64,000 nucleotides of DNA. Source: UBA4781 sp963674975 (GTDB lineage Bacteria > Chloroflexota > Anaerolineae > Anaerolineales > Anaerolineaceae). Numbering within the stretch: position 1 is the first letter of the stretch; each line of letters starts with the position of its first letter. Under the pieces are notes generated by a model. It saw only the letters and a program-made list of their open reading frames with translations. It did not search any database and was not told where the DNA came from. A program made the position numbers and the translations under genes. Positions 9,177-17,545 of this stretch are shown here, piece after piece. The stretch is taken from positions 2,232,001-2,296,000 of the forward strand of contig OY771913.1 of assembly GCA_963674975.1 (NCBI GenBank). The letters are read 5' to 3'.

Positions 9177-9276
9177 ATTTCAATTACTAAAATTATCTCT
9201 TTATATTTTCGAAAGGCTCAACTGAATTAAAGTATTGATATGATTTTAAAAAAGACTGAAAAAGCCAATAATCTAG

Positions 9277-9846
9277 TTACCTCTCTATAAAAATATACCA
9301 ATTCCCTTCAATATGACGGAACACTTCTTGCCCCTTTGTTTTATCTATATTTTCTGAAAGAGCAGTAGAAGGTGGTATATCTACCGATGAATAGTAATAT
9401 CCCTTGGATGAACCACTTACAGAAAGACCGCTTGCGGAAACTGTTAACCAAAGATTCTCATTGCCTGCCCATAGGGTGGTATATGCCCAATTTAAACCCA
9501 AAGTATGAAAAATCCTAATGTAATTTGCACAGGACAAACTATCTGCGCTATTAATTATTTCCCTATTCGATATTTGACATTCACTTGTGTCAGGATATAT
9601 CACCTCAATCTCATTTTCTGAGATTAGCATTTTTGCCAATTGCTCAAACTCTTCCTTATGCTCATAAAAGTTTGAAATTAGCTTCTCATCCGATGGATGA
9701 ACATGAAAAAGGGAGTCAGGATTATTAGAGCTTATTGCAATTACAACAGCAATAGTGACTATACAAACAAAAAACATTCCCAAAATTAGTAGAACGAACT
9801 TTGAAGCCAAATTGAAGATAAATTTCAATGTTTGCTTTATATTCAT
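9277..9846 (-). CDS. Membrane-anchored protein of unknown function
   Basis: 189 residues with one N-terminal transmembrane segment (LLILGMFFVCIVTIAVVIAI, about residues 18-37) and an extracytoplasmic tail with no motif I recognise. Base composition is more AT-rich than its neighbours and the N-terminus is followed by acidic and polar stretches. It converges on the dinG-like gene. Its upstream region holds the comB remnant. It could be a recent acquisition, but I see no mobility genes to support that. Confidence 0.55.
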   Translation of the reverse strand: MNIKQTLKFIFNLASKFVLLILGMFFVCIVTIAVVIAISSNNPDSLFHVHPSDEKLISNFYEHKEEFEQLAKMLISENEIEVIYPDTSECQISNREIINSADSLSCANYIRIFHTLGLNWAYTTLWAGNENLWLTVSASGLSVSGSSKGYYYSSVDIPPSTALSENIDKTKGQEVFRHIEGNWYIFIER

Positions 9847-9941
9847 TTGTTATCATTTCAGCGTAGATGAAAGGTTCGACGAAAACTTCAAAATCACACC
9901 ATCATATTGCATAGTCTATCATATAAGTTGGAGTGATAATC

Positions 9942-10114
9942 TTCTATGAGTTATCCCGTTCTTGGTGTTTGCATTTTTTGCGCTGATTACTCCCTATATA
10001 CCTGCGGTTGTATTGAGAATTAGCAGAGATTGTGAACGCTCACAGAACATCGATCACGACGACCATACCGCTGGCGTTGGAGCAGGTTTCAAGAGTGGCT
10101 CGATGAATATTCAT
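9942..10114 (-). pseudogene. Remnant of comB-type 2-phosphosulfolactate phosphatase (N-terminus only)
   Basis: Reading the minus strand from an ATG at 10114-10112 gives MNIHRATLETCSNASG followed by MVVVIDVL, then TGA at 10042-10040, then AFT in the same frame. This looks like the conserved N-terminus of the ComB family, which continues VVVIDVLRAFT. The arginine codon has become TGA (CGA to TGA is one change). Past AFT the frame stays open to a TAG near 9942 but no longer resembles the family, and the rest of the gene is gone. It lies 16 bases downstream of the OsmC gene on the same strand. The assignment rests on a short stretch recalled by eye. Confidence 0.6.
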
Positions 10115-10130
10115 CTTTTTATAATGGAAA

Positions 10131-10547
10131 TTAGATTTCTTTGACCGTTATTTTCAACTCCATGGGAGCAACTTTCTTGAACATAGCTTGTGCAGAGCAG
10201 TATTTCGTTTCTGAGAGTTCTACGGCGCGTTCCACGGCTGCTTGATCCAGGTTCTTTCCGCTAACCACATATTCGATGATCAAGCGTGTGAATACCTTGG
10301 GGTGTTCGCTTGCCCGGTCGGCATGCACGCGTACTTCGAAATTCTTAACCTCCTGTTTTTTCTTGGCAAGGATCGAGATCACATCCATGGCGGTGCAGCC
10401 AGCCAGACCGATCGCCAGCAGTTCCAGCGGGCGGAATCCATCATCATCTCCGCCAAAGTCAGAGCTTGTACCCAGCGGAATTTTGAAACCGCTGTCGGCG
10501 GTGCCCTCGAAACTCATTTTTTGCTTCCAGATAACTTTTGCGTCCAT
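10131..10547 (-). CDS. OsmC/Ohr-family protein
   Basis: 138 residues from the ATG at 10547, preceded by AAGGAG at 7 bases spacing; upstream in-frame ATGs lack a ribosome site. The family reduces organic hydroperoxides with a cysteine pair, and both cysteines are present: C51 in GLAGCTAMDV and C117 in TKYCSAQA. The shape (N-terminal beta strands, long helix with the first cysteine) fits the YhfA/OsmC-like branch. Cytoplasmic, likely a thiol-dependent peroxide defence enzyme, useful for an anaerobe exposed to oxygen. It is the last intact gene before the comB remnant. Confidence 0.85.
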   Translation of the reverse strand: MDAKVIWKQKMSFEGTADSGFKIPLGTSSDFGGDDDGFRPLELLAIGLAGCTAMDVISILAKKKQEVKNFEVRVHADRASEHPKVFTRLIIEYVVSGKNLDQAAVERAVELSETKYCSAQAMFKKVAPMELKITVKEI

Positions 10548-10635
10548 ATACAATCTCCTTAAATTCATCTTACCATGCAAGCGATTTTTGGCATTTCACA
10601 GCTTTTTATTCTTATAAAACTCATAGCGAATAATT

Positions 10636-10692
10636 TCCTCCCCTATACGAGAGTATGGGGGAGGTTAGTAGGAGGCAGCCCCACCGGGGCTA
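10636..10692. repeat. Two adjacent GC-rich inverted repeats (REP-like)
   Basis: CCTCCCC-ATAC / GTAT-GGGGGAGG forms one hairpin (about 10639-10665) and AGCCCC / CGGGGCT a second (about 10678-10692). Neither is followed by a T-tract on either strand, so they are poor terminators. They occupy the gap between the OsmC gene and the tsaD operon and resemble repetitive extragenic palindromes; copy number cannot be judged from this window. Confidence 0.45.
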
Positions 10693-10703
10693 TTCATTTT
10701 CTA

Positions 10704-10889
10704 TCAGGTGAATCCATACCCATTTGTCAGCCCGCATACCGGGCATTCCAGCATGAGCATCCCGTTATAATCCAGAACACCCTGCTTGCAGCGCGGGCAA
10801 AGCGCACCTGCCTGAAACCCGCATGCGCGTTCTTCCCCCTTCTTTTCTGATTTTTCTGGTAATGCTGGATGTTTTTCTGTCTTTTCCAT
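10704..10889 (-). CDS. Small zinc-ribbon protein
   Basis: 61 residues. A charged N-terminus (many Lys and Glu) precedes CPRCKQGVLDYNGMLMLECPVCG, a four-cysteine zinc ribbon (C-x2-C ... C-x2-C) with one further cysteine upstream. The start codon lies 3 bases after the tsaD stop, so it is the last gene of that operon. Its function is unknown; the ribbon may mediate protein or nucleic acid contacts. The operon position and clean cysteine pattern argue that it is real despite its size. Confidence 0.65.
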   Translation of the reverse strand: MEKTEKHPALPEKSEKKGEERACGFQAGALCPRCKQGVLDYNGMLMLECPVCGLTNGYGFT

Positions 10890-10892
10890 AGA

Positions 10893-11939
10893 TCAGGTGG
10901 AAGAAATCAAAGCCCAGTTGGGCAGCACGTCCATCGAAAAGTCGTCACGATACCCGTTGATGAAACGGTAGTATCCGGCTGTGGCGATCATCACGGCATT
11001 ATCTGTGCATAATTGGAGCGGCGGAATATGCACGGGAAATTCTTTTTGATCGAGAAATGCTTTTCTTAATGCGCGGTTGGCAGACACTCCGCCTGCCACG
11101 ATGATACTTCTGGCATGGAACTCGCGTGCTGCTGCCATTGTCTTTTCACTGAGTACATCTACCACGGCTGCCTGAAAACTTGACGCCAAATTTTCGATGA
11201 TAACAGGGCGTCCATCTGCGTGCAGTTCCTGCAATTTGCGCAGCACGGCGGTTTTCAAACCGCTGAAAGAAAAGTTCCATGTTCCTTCAAGCCAGGCGCG
11301 GGGGAATTGGAAAGCATGTACATTCCCTGTTTCCGCAGATTTTTGAATGGATGGACCGCCGGGGTAGGGCAGATCCAGCAGGCGGGCAACCTTATCAAAG
11401 GCTTCTCCTGCCGCATCGTCAAGCGTGCGTCCGAGCTGCGTATAGGTTAAATGATCCTGCATCAGTACTAGCGAAGAATGACCGCCTGATACGATCAGTG
11501 CGATCACCGGGAACTGCGGCTGCTGATATTCGGTTTCCTCCTGGGGAATCCATGCGGAATAGAGGTGACCTTCCAGATGGTTGACCCCGATGATCGGAAT
11601 TCCGCTCGCCAAACTGATCCCTTTCGCCATATTCATTCCGACCACCAGCGATCCGGCTAATCCGGGTCCGCGCGTGACGGCAATGGCATCCAGTTCTTGA
11701 ATGCTCAAATGCGCTTCTTTTAATGCTTCATCGATCACAGTATAGATGGTTTTAATATGTTCTCTGGATGCAACCTCGGGGAAAACCCCTCCGAATTTGG
11801 CATGCAGGTCTGCCTGCGATGCCACGATATTGCTGAGTACCTCTGTTCCGTTTTCCAGCACAGAAGCGGCAGTTTCATCACAGGAGGTTTCGATCCCCAG
11901 AACGCGTATACTTTTTTTCTCAGAGACTTGTTCTTCCAT
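10893..11939 (-). CDS. tsaD: tRNA N6-threonylcarbamoyladenosine transferase TsaD
   Basis: 348 residues, full length. It transfers the threonylcarbamoyl group to A37 of ANN-decoding tRNAs together with TsaB and TsaE, which are not in this window. Visible family motifs are GIETSCDETA at the N-terminus, the metal-binding NHLEGH, SGGHSSL, DDAAGEAFDKVARLL, GGVSANRAL and CTDNAVMIA. It begins 7 bases after the M24 peptidase stop and is followed 3 bases later by the zinc-ribbon gene, so it belongs to the compact minus-strand operon led by the small membrane protein and selA. Confidence 0.95.
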   Translation of the reverse strand: MEEQVSEKKSIRVLGIETSCDETAASVLENGTEVLSNIVASQADLHAKFGGVFPEVASREHIKTIYTVIDEALKEAHLSIQELDAIAVTRGPGLAGSLVVGMNMAKGISLASGIPIIGVNHLEGHLYSAWIPQEETEYQQPQFPVIALIVSGGHSSLVLMQDHLTYTQLGRTLDDAAGEAFDKVARLLDLPYPGGPSIQKSAETGNVHAFQFPRAWLEGTWNFSFSGLKTAVLRKLQELHADGRPVIIENLASSFQAAVVDVLSEKTMAAAREFHARSIIVAGGVSANRALRKAFLDQKEFPVHIPPLQLCTDNAVMIATAGYYRFINGYRDDFSMDVLPNWALISST

Positions 11940-11946
11940 AAACCTT

Positions 11947-13185
11947 TTACTCTTTTACAGGGAGAACCAGCTGATATGGAAAATCAGCCGCGATTTTCGC
12001 TTTTCCCTGTTCGTCTAAATATACCGTGTCTTCAATTCTTACCCCGAATCCTTTCGAGGGATAATACAATCCGGGTTCTATGGTGAAAACCATCCCCGGC
12101 TGTAGCACATCGCGCTCGCCTGCTCCCATACCGCTGAAGGGGCTTTCATGAACATCCAGACCCAGACCATGACCAAGGCTGTGTACATATCCTTCCACGC
12201 ATTGGGGATTTTCTTCAATGGTTTCGTATCCCATTTCACGGAACATACGGCAGGTTTCGGCTTGATAATTTGGGAACGGTACATTGGATTTTGCCGTTTG
12301 GAACATCTTTTGATGGACAGTAAACACATCTTCATAGACCTTCTGCACTTCATCGGGAGCATACCCCAGGCACCAGGTGCGGGTGAAATCATAAAAATAC
12401 CCGCCGCCTGCCTCACAGGGGAAGATATCAAAAACGATGGTTTTCCCCAGTTCCAGTTTGCTTTCGTCATTACCTGAGTTATGGGGAACACCCGCATCTC
12501 TGCCTATAGAGAAGATGGTATCTTCCGGATTATCCGCTCCTTTTTCTGCCAGCCATTTTCTGATCATAGATCTGATCATGCCTACCGTGACCGGATCATC
12601 CGCATTATCAACAAGAGTATTCTTTTTAGTCTTGCAGCCGCTGAGAAAATCTGCCACATTGCCTACCACGTCGGTGGTGATCTTTCCCATTTTAAGGATA
12701 TGCCCTATTTCATCCGGGCTTTTAGTGAGGCGCGCTTGCTTGATGGCGCTTTCCATGAAACTGCCTACGATCTCTGCCTTGGGAAGCAGTTCCTGTACGG
12801 CGCGGATTATTGCATAGGAAGAATTTAGTTCACATCTGCCAGAAACGGCAATTTTCTTTTCATGAATTCCAAAATCAGTGAGGATATCTTTATAACGCAG
12901 AGCCTGTGATTGCAGGAAATGTCCATTTGTTTTTTCCAGATAGGTGCGGAATGGATATTTTTCGTTGAAATCAATTCCACGCAGACCTGTTTTGGCTGCC
13001 TCTTCCCGTTCCATGCTGTTGTAGAAAAGAACCGGTTCTTCTCCCTGAATTTTGATCAGGTCAGCCACACTGACGTGATGAATGCCGGTAAAGTAAACCA
13101 TATCCGGATTGTTTTGTGCAGCGCCGCTGATCCACAGGGCATCGATACCTTTTTCTTGCATGATTCGATCGAGATCTTTTTTCAT
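11947..13185 (-). CDS. M24-family metallopeptidase (Xaa-Pro aminopeptidase-like)
   Basis: 412 residues with an N-terminal creatinase-like domain and a C-terminal pita-bread catalytic domain. The dinuclear metal ligands are in place: FDIFPCEAGGGYFYDFTRT (two Asp), LGHGLGLDVHE (His), EPGLY (Glu) and RIEDTVYL (Glu). It would release N-terminal residues ahead of proline, or act on dipeptides, in the cytoplasm. It sits 13 bases after selA and 7 before tsaD. Which M24 subfamily it belongs to (PepP, PepQ or a creatinase relative) I cannot settle. Confidence 0.88.
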   Translation of the reverse strand: MKKDLDRIMQEKGIDALWISGAAQNNPDMVYFTGIHHVSVADLIKIQGEEPVLFYNSMEREEAAKTGLRGIDFNEKYPFRTYLEKTNGHFLQSQALRYKDILTDFGIHEKKIAVSGRCELNSSYAIIRAVQELLPKAEIVGSFMESAIKQARLTKSPDEIGHILKMGKITTDVVGNVADFLSGCKTKKNTLVDNADDPVTVGMIRSMIRKWLAEKGADNPEDTIFSIGRDAGVPHNSGNDESKLELGKTIVFDIFPCEAGGGYFYDFTRTWCLGYAPDEVQKVYEDVFTVHQKMFQTAKSNVPFPNYQAETCRMFREMGYETIEENPQCVEGYVHSLGHGLGLDVHESPFSGMGAGERDVLQPGMVFTIEPGLYYPSKGFGVRIEDTVYLDEQGKAKIAADFPYQLVLPVKE

Positions 13186-13198
13186 GGTTGGCTCCTTG

Positions 13199-14548
13199 TT
13201 AATGATTCCATTTTGTTAAGACCGCTTTCAATATTTTCAAAAAGCGTTCCTCCTGGTAGATCAGCACTGTCCGGGGATCGAAAAGGATCTGCTGATTTTC
13301 GATTCTGGCGATAATAGGCTGGTCTGCCTCACGCAGTTTTTTCAAGAAGGTATCGGGTTTGTTGACCCTGATCGCCAGCAGTGTGGTTGGCAGGCTTTCG
13401 TCGGGCAGACTGCCTCCGCCGATCATGGAACGTCCTTCAATCATATCACCACACCCGAGGATTATTTTCCATTGGTCGGCGCGTTTTTTTACATCTTCAG
13501 CTGAAAGGCTGATCATCTGCCAGACCGGAATTTCTTTTTCCGCTTTTCCGGTCAGATATAGCTGTAATGTGGCACTTATTCCACCCAGACATAGTTTGTC
13601 GGGGCGCAGGGCTCTTGCCAGCGGATGTTTCTTGATCTTATCGAGCAGTGCCTTTTTCCCGAGGATAATACCTGCCTGGGGTCCGCCCAGCAGTTTATCA
13701 CCGGAGAAGCTTACAATATCCACCCCTGCCAGCAGTGCTTCCTGCACCATTGGTTCGTGGGGCAGTCCATAGGTTGATGTATCGAGCAGTGCCCCTGAAC
13801 CAAGGTCGTAAAATACGGGTGTATTTTTTTGATGCGCCAGATCGCAGATCTCTTTTAGAGATGGTTCGCTGGTGAACCCCATGATCTTGAAATTGGAATG
13901 ATGGGCGCATAAAACCAGAGCTGCAGGCTCCTGCAGCGCGTTGTCATAATCATATAGATGCAGCTGGTTGGTCGTTCCGATCTCAACAAGTTTGGCGCCT
14001 GACTGCCGCATCACATCCGGAACGCGGAAACCGCCGCCAATTTCCACCATTTGAGAGCGTGAAACCAGCACCCGCTTGCGGGGAGCCAGTGCGGTCAACA
14101 CCAGCAAAACAGCGGCGGCGTTGTTGTTTACGACATAGGCGTTTTCAGCCCCTGTAAGCAGTTTGAGTATCTGTTCAGCATGGATGGCTCTCTTCCCGCG
14201 TTTGCCTGCCTTTAGATCATATTCCAGATTATTATAAGAAAGGGCAGTTCCCCGCATTGCTTCATATACGCTCAATGGCAGAGGAGCGCGTCCCAGGTTG
14301 GTGTGCAGTATCACGCCGCTGGCATTGATCACCGGTACCAGTGTTGGAGCGCTCCATTCCTGAAGCAGGTTTCTGCTCTCTGCAGCGATTTGGTCGGTGG
14401 AATAGGTTTTCCCTGAATTCCTGGCAGATGCTGTAGTCTGCCGCAGGGCAGATACGGTTAACTCATGCCCATACATTTCAACAAGCGGCATAATGTTTTT
14501 TAAATGAAGGAGGGCATCAATGGAGGGAAGGTGATCTGTTTTATTCAT
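13199..14548 (-). CDS. selA: L-seryl-tRNA(Sec) selenium transferase SelA
   Basis: 449 residues, standard length. The PLP-dependent enzyme converts Ser-tRNA(Sec) to Sec-tRNA(Sec) using selenophosphate. The PLP lysine motif SGDKLLGGPQAG is present, as are the N-terminal tRNA-binding helix region (SIDALLHLKNIMPLVEMYG) and the glycine-rich VINASGVILHTNLGRAPL block. The start overlaps the upstream membrane protein gene by 8 bases. selB, selD and selC are not in this window, and no gene here shows an obvious in-frame UGA that would need selenocysteine. Presence of SelA implies selenoproteins elsewhere in the genome. Confidence 0.95.
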   Translation of the reverse strand: MNKTDHLPSIDALLHLKNIMPLVEMYGHELTVSALRQTTASARNSGKTYSTDQIAAESRNLLQEWSAPTLVPVINASGVILHTNLGRAPLPLSVYEAMRGTALSYNNLEYDLKAGKRGKRAIHAEQILKLLTGAENAYVVNNNAAAVLLVLTALAPRKRVLVSRSQMVEIGGGFRVPDVMRQSGAKLVEIGTTNQLHLYDYDNALQEPAALVLCAHHSNFKIMGFTSEPSLKEICDLAHQKNTPVFYDLGSGALLDTSTYGLPHEPMVQEALLAGVDIVSFSGDKLLGGPQAGIILGKKALLDKIKKHPLARALRPDKLCLGGISATLQLYLTGKAEKEIPVWQMISLSAEDVKKRADQWKIILGCGDMIEGRSMIGGGSLPDESLPTTLLAIRVNKPDTFLKKLREADQPIIARIENQQILFDPRTVLIYQEERFLKILKAVLTKWNH

Positions 14549-14945
14549 TGTTTTCTCCGCCTTTGAAAACAGCTTTTTCGCTCATACGCAGAAAGATTTC
14601 CAATAATATGAAACCAATTCCAAGCAGTAGAATAACGGCATTGGTAAGAACTCTTCCCAGCTGAAGCCAGAGGAGCAGGTCGAGGTAAATCGCAAATAAA
14701 ATGGATTCTCTTACCAGTACTCCCTCACTCAACTTATTTTTTGAAAAACGATTTTGAACCATCGTAAAAATCGGAAGGCTTATCCCGCAGGCAAGAACGG
14801 ATACGAAAAAGAATAACAGCCAGCGGGGTCCAATAAAAGGCTGTGTGTTGAGAAAAACGAAAACCAATCCTGTTGCTCCAATGGCGGAGAGGATCAGCCC
14901 CACTGGAAGAACTCTCCCAACGGTTATTTGCTGTTTTTTCATCAT
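14541..14945 (-). CDS. Small membrane protein of unknown function
   Basis: 134 residues with about four hydrophobic segments (VGLILSAIGATGLVFVFLN, WLLFFFVSVLACGISLPIF, then two near 80-120). No family recognised. Its stop overlaps the selA start by 8 bases, making it the first gene of the five-gene minus-strand operon. The start at 14945 is followed by a Lys/Gln-rich cytoplasmic tail. Divergent from the MFS operon across 86 bases. Confidence 0.6.
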   Translation of the reverse strand: MMKKQQITVGRVLPVGLILSAIGATGLVFVFLNTQPFIGPRWLLFFFVSVLACGISLPIFTMVQNRFSKNKLSEGVLVRESILFAIYLDLLLWLQLGRVLTNAVILLLGIGFILLEIFLRMSEKAVFKGGENNE

Positions 14946-15031
14946 ATTTAAAGATTATATCGTAAGCCTATTTTTTATTAAGGAATTGCGAGGTATACTT
15001 TACTTTCTATGTAACTAACGCGGAGGGAGCA

Positions 15032-16258
15032 TTGTTCAAGAAAATAACCACAACATTTGGTGATTATCCTAAGAGTTTTCGAATTCTTGCGGCAGCCACT
15101 TTCATTGATCGTGTGGGTGGTACGATGATTCAGCCTTTTTACTCATTGTATATTGCCCAAAAGTTTGGTGTGAATATGACCACCATTGGTTTGCTGTTTG
15201 GACTATGGTCTATTTGCGGTGTGATTGGAAATATGCTGGGGGGAGCATTGACGGATAAGATCGGTCGAAAAACGATGCTTATTGCGGGCTTGGTTCTCTC
15301 AGCAACAACTGCCATCTTGATGGGCATTATGAAAAATCTGATAGCGTTTGCCCTTGTTTCCACCGTTGTGGGTATGCTTTCGGATATTGCCGGTCCTGCT
15401 CGTGGAGCTATGACCACCGATATGCTGCCGCCTGATAAACGTGCCGAGGGTTTTGGAATTATCCGCGTGGTTGGCAACCTTGCCTGGATCGTTGGTCCGG
15501 CATTGGGTGGTCTGCTGGCATCCAAATCATATATGCTGGTCTTTATTTGTGATGCGGTCGCGAGCATTATCACTGCCCTTATAGTTTTATGGAAGATCCC
15601 CGAAACCAAACCACAAGCCAGTGAAGAAGTGGAAAGAGAAACCCTGGTGCAAACCTTCAAGGGTTATCGACTGGTTACTGCTGATAGGTTGTTTATGGCG
15701 TACGTGTTGATTTCCATGCTGCTGATCTTTGTATACAGCCAAATGTACAGTACGCTTTCGGTTTATCTCAACCAGCAGCATGCCATTCCTGCGGATGGAT
15801 ATGGCTGGTTAATGAGTATGAATGCAGCGCTGGTAGTGATATTCCAATTCAGCATCACACGCGCTACTAAGAAAAAACCACCCATGTATATGATGGCGCT
15901 GGCAACCCTTTTGTATGGGATCGGTTTTTCCATGGTCGGATTCGTTGATCAATATTGGATGTTCATGGTGGCTATGGCTGTGATCACGCTTGGAGAAATG
16001 GTGCATATCCCCACTTCCAGCGGTCTGATCGCCAACCTTGCTCCTGAAGATAAACGCGGACGTTATAACGCTTTTGCCGGTCTTAGTTGGGGAGTCCCGA
16101 ATATCTTCAGCACCTTTTTTGCCGGGCTGGTGATGGATAATTTGAATCCCGATCTGGTGTGGACGATTGCAGGTGGTATTTGTCTGATAACCTTATGCGG
16201 ATATTTGCTGTTAAATCTGAAAGTTCAAGAAAGACTAAAGCCAATATTACAGGAGTGA
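15032..16258 (+). CDS. Major facilitator superfamily transporter (first of a tandem pair)
   Basis: 408 residues, about 12 transmembrane helices. MFS motif A lies between helices 2 and 3 (GALTDKIGRKTM) and the half-repeat is visible later. Substrate unknown; the family includes drug and metabolite exporters. The start is TTG at 15032, with GGAGGGAG 3 to 10 bases upstream; no ATG is equally placed. The next gene, a paralogue, starts 3 bases after this stop. The two proteins share the N-terminal block FIDR-GG and the PFYSLYI / PFFSLYI segment. Confidence 0.9.
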   Translation: MFKKITTTFGDYPKSFRILAAATFIDRVGGTMIQPFYSLYIAQKFGVNMTTIGLLFGLWSICGVIGNMLGGALTDKIGRKTMLIAGLVLSATTAILMGIMKNLIAFALVSTVVGMLSDIAGPARGAMTTDMLPPDKRAEGFGIIRVVGNLAWIVGPALGGLLASKSYMLVFICDAVASIITALIVLWKIPETKPQASEEVERETLVQTFKGYRLVTADRLFMAYVLISMLLIFVYSQMYSTLSVYLNQQHAIPADGYGWLMSMNAALVVIFQFSITRATKKKPPMYMMALATLLYGIGFSMVGFVDQYWMFMVAMAVITLGEMVHIPTSSGLIANLAPEDKRGRYNAFAGLSWGVPNIFSTFFAGLVMDNLNPDLVWTIAGGICLITLCGYLLLNLKVQERLKPILQE

Positions 16259-16261
16259 TCA

Positions 16262-17545
16262 TTGTTCAAGAATATCAAAGAAACCTATAAAGGGTTCACT
16301 TCTACTTTCTGGACCCTTATTGGAGCTATGTTTATCGACCGGTTGGGCGGATCTCTTCTATATCCTTTCTTTTCCCTGTACATTACCGAGCGCTTCGGCG
16401 TTGGGATGACGGAAGTCGGGTATATTTTCATGCTGCATACTTCAGCTATGTTCTTTGGGAATATGCTGAGTGGTGCATTAACCGATAAATTTGGACGCAA
16501 ACAGATGCTCTTAGCCGGGATCATTCTCAGCGGAACCAGCAGTTTGCTGATGGGCTTTATTCCCAATTATGAAACTTTTATGATCTTTACCGTCATCACC
16601 GGTCTTCTAACAAATATCGGCGGTCCGGCGGTAAATGCCATGATGGCAGACATTCTCCCGGAAAAACAGCGAGCGCAGGGTTTCAGTATTTTGCGTGTTG
16701 TGGTGAATTTATCTGTGACCTTTGGACCTGCCATCGGCGGTCTGTTAGCCGGTTATGATTACTTTTATCTTTTCGTGACGGATTTTGTGGTCAGCATGAT
16801 CACTGCGGTTATTGTATTCTTGAAGATACCGGAAACCAAACCAAAAGCCGACCCAGCTCATCCGGAGTACGAGCAAAGTTTATGGAAAACGATTGGCGGA
16901 TATCGCATTGCTCTGAAAGACTGGTTCTTTATCGGTATTCTTCTCCTGACTTTGCTGACGAACTTGGTATATATGCAGATGAGTTCCAGCCTATCGGTTT
17001 TCTTGAGAGACTCTTACAGCATTTCCACCCAGAAATATGGCTATATTCTTTCTCTCAATGCGATCATGGTCGTGTTCATGCAGTTCTGGATTACGGGGAA
17101 GATCAAGAATTATCAACCAATGATCTTGATGTTCTTTGGAAACATCTTCTATGCGATCGGTTTTGGGATGTATGGATTTGTGGGGACCTATCCCCTTTTC
17201 TTGCTGGCAATGGCGATCATTACCATTGGGGAGATGATCAGTTCCCCTATTCTGCAGGCAGCTATTGCGAAGCTTGCTCCCGAAGATATGCGCGGGAGAT
17301 ATATGGCAGTTTTTAATCTCAGTTACGGGACAGCGAATGCGATAGGACCTCTGGCTGCTGGTATCATTATGGATAACTACAATCCGAACTGGGTCTGGTA
17401 TGCTGGCGGGATCATTTGTACAATTTCAGGCTTGGGATATTTGTTCTTGCTTGCCCCTTCTAAAAAGAAACTGGCTGTTTCAGAAAAGCAGAATGAGGTA
17501 GAAAGAAAGAAGGATGAATATGCAGAAAGCACACAAACCTTTTAG
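16262..17545 (+). CDS. Major facilitator superfamily transporter (second of a tandem pair)
   Basis: 427 residues, about 12 transmembrane helices, motif A GALTDKFGRKQM. It is clearly a paralogue of the preceding gene (same FIDRLGGSLLYPFFSLYI block, same KIPETKPKA in the central loop), with a longer hydrophilic C-terminal tail. TTG start at 16262 with AGGAG 6 bases upstream. The 3' end overlaps the formate-THF ligase start by about 26 bases, so translation of the two is probably coupled. Whether the pair form a heterodimer or transport different substrates cannot be read from sequence. Confidence 0.9.
   Translation: MFKNIKETYKGFTSTFWTLIGAMFIDRLGGSLLYPFFSLYITERFGVGMTEVGYIFMLHTSAMFFGNMLSGALTDKFGRKQMLLAGIILSGTSSLLMGFIPNYETFMIFTVITGLLTNIGGPAVNAMMADILPEKQRAQGFSILRVVVNLSVTFGPAIGGLLAGYDYFYLFVTDFVVSMITAVIVFLKIPETKPKADPAHPEYEQSLWKTIGGYRIALKDWFFIGILLLTLLTNLVYMQMSSSLSVFLRDSYSISTQKYGYILSLNAIMVVFMQFWITGKIKNYQPMILMFFGNIFYAIGFGMYGFVGTYPLFLLAMAIITIGEMISSPILQAAIAKLAPEDMRGRYMAVFNLSYGTANAIGPLAAGIIMDNYNPNWVWYAGGIICTISGLGYLFLLAPSKKKLAVSEKQNEVERKKDEYAESTQTF

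Noticed and set aside
10040..10042. TGA in the comB-like stretch as a selenocysteine codon, given SelA in the window
   Set aside because: The family has arginine at this position and nothing conserved follows beyond AFT, so a nonsense mutation in a decayed gene is the better reading.
9962..10144. Small open frame on the plus strand
   Set aside because: No ribosome site and no homology; the minus strand of the same stretch matches a known protein family.
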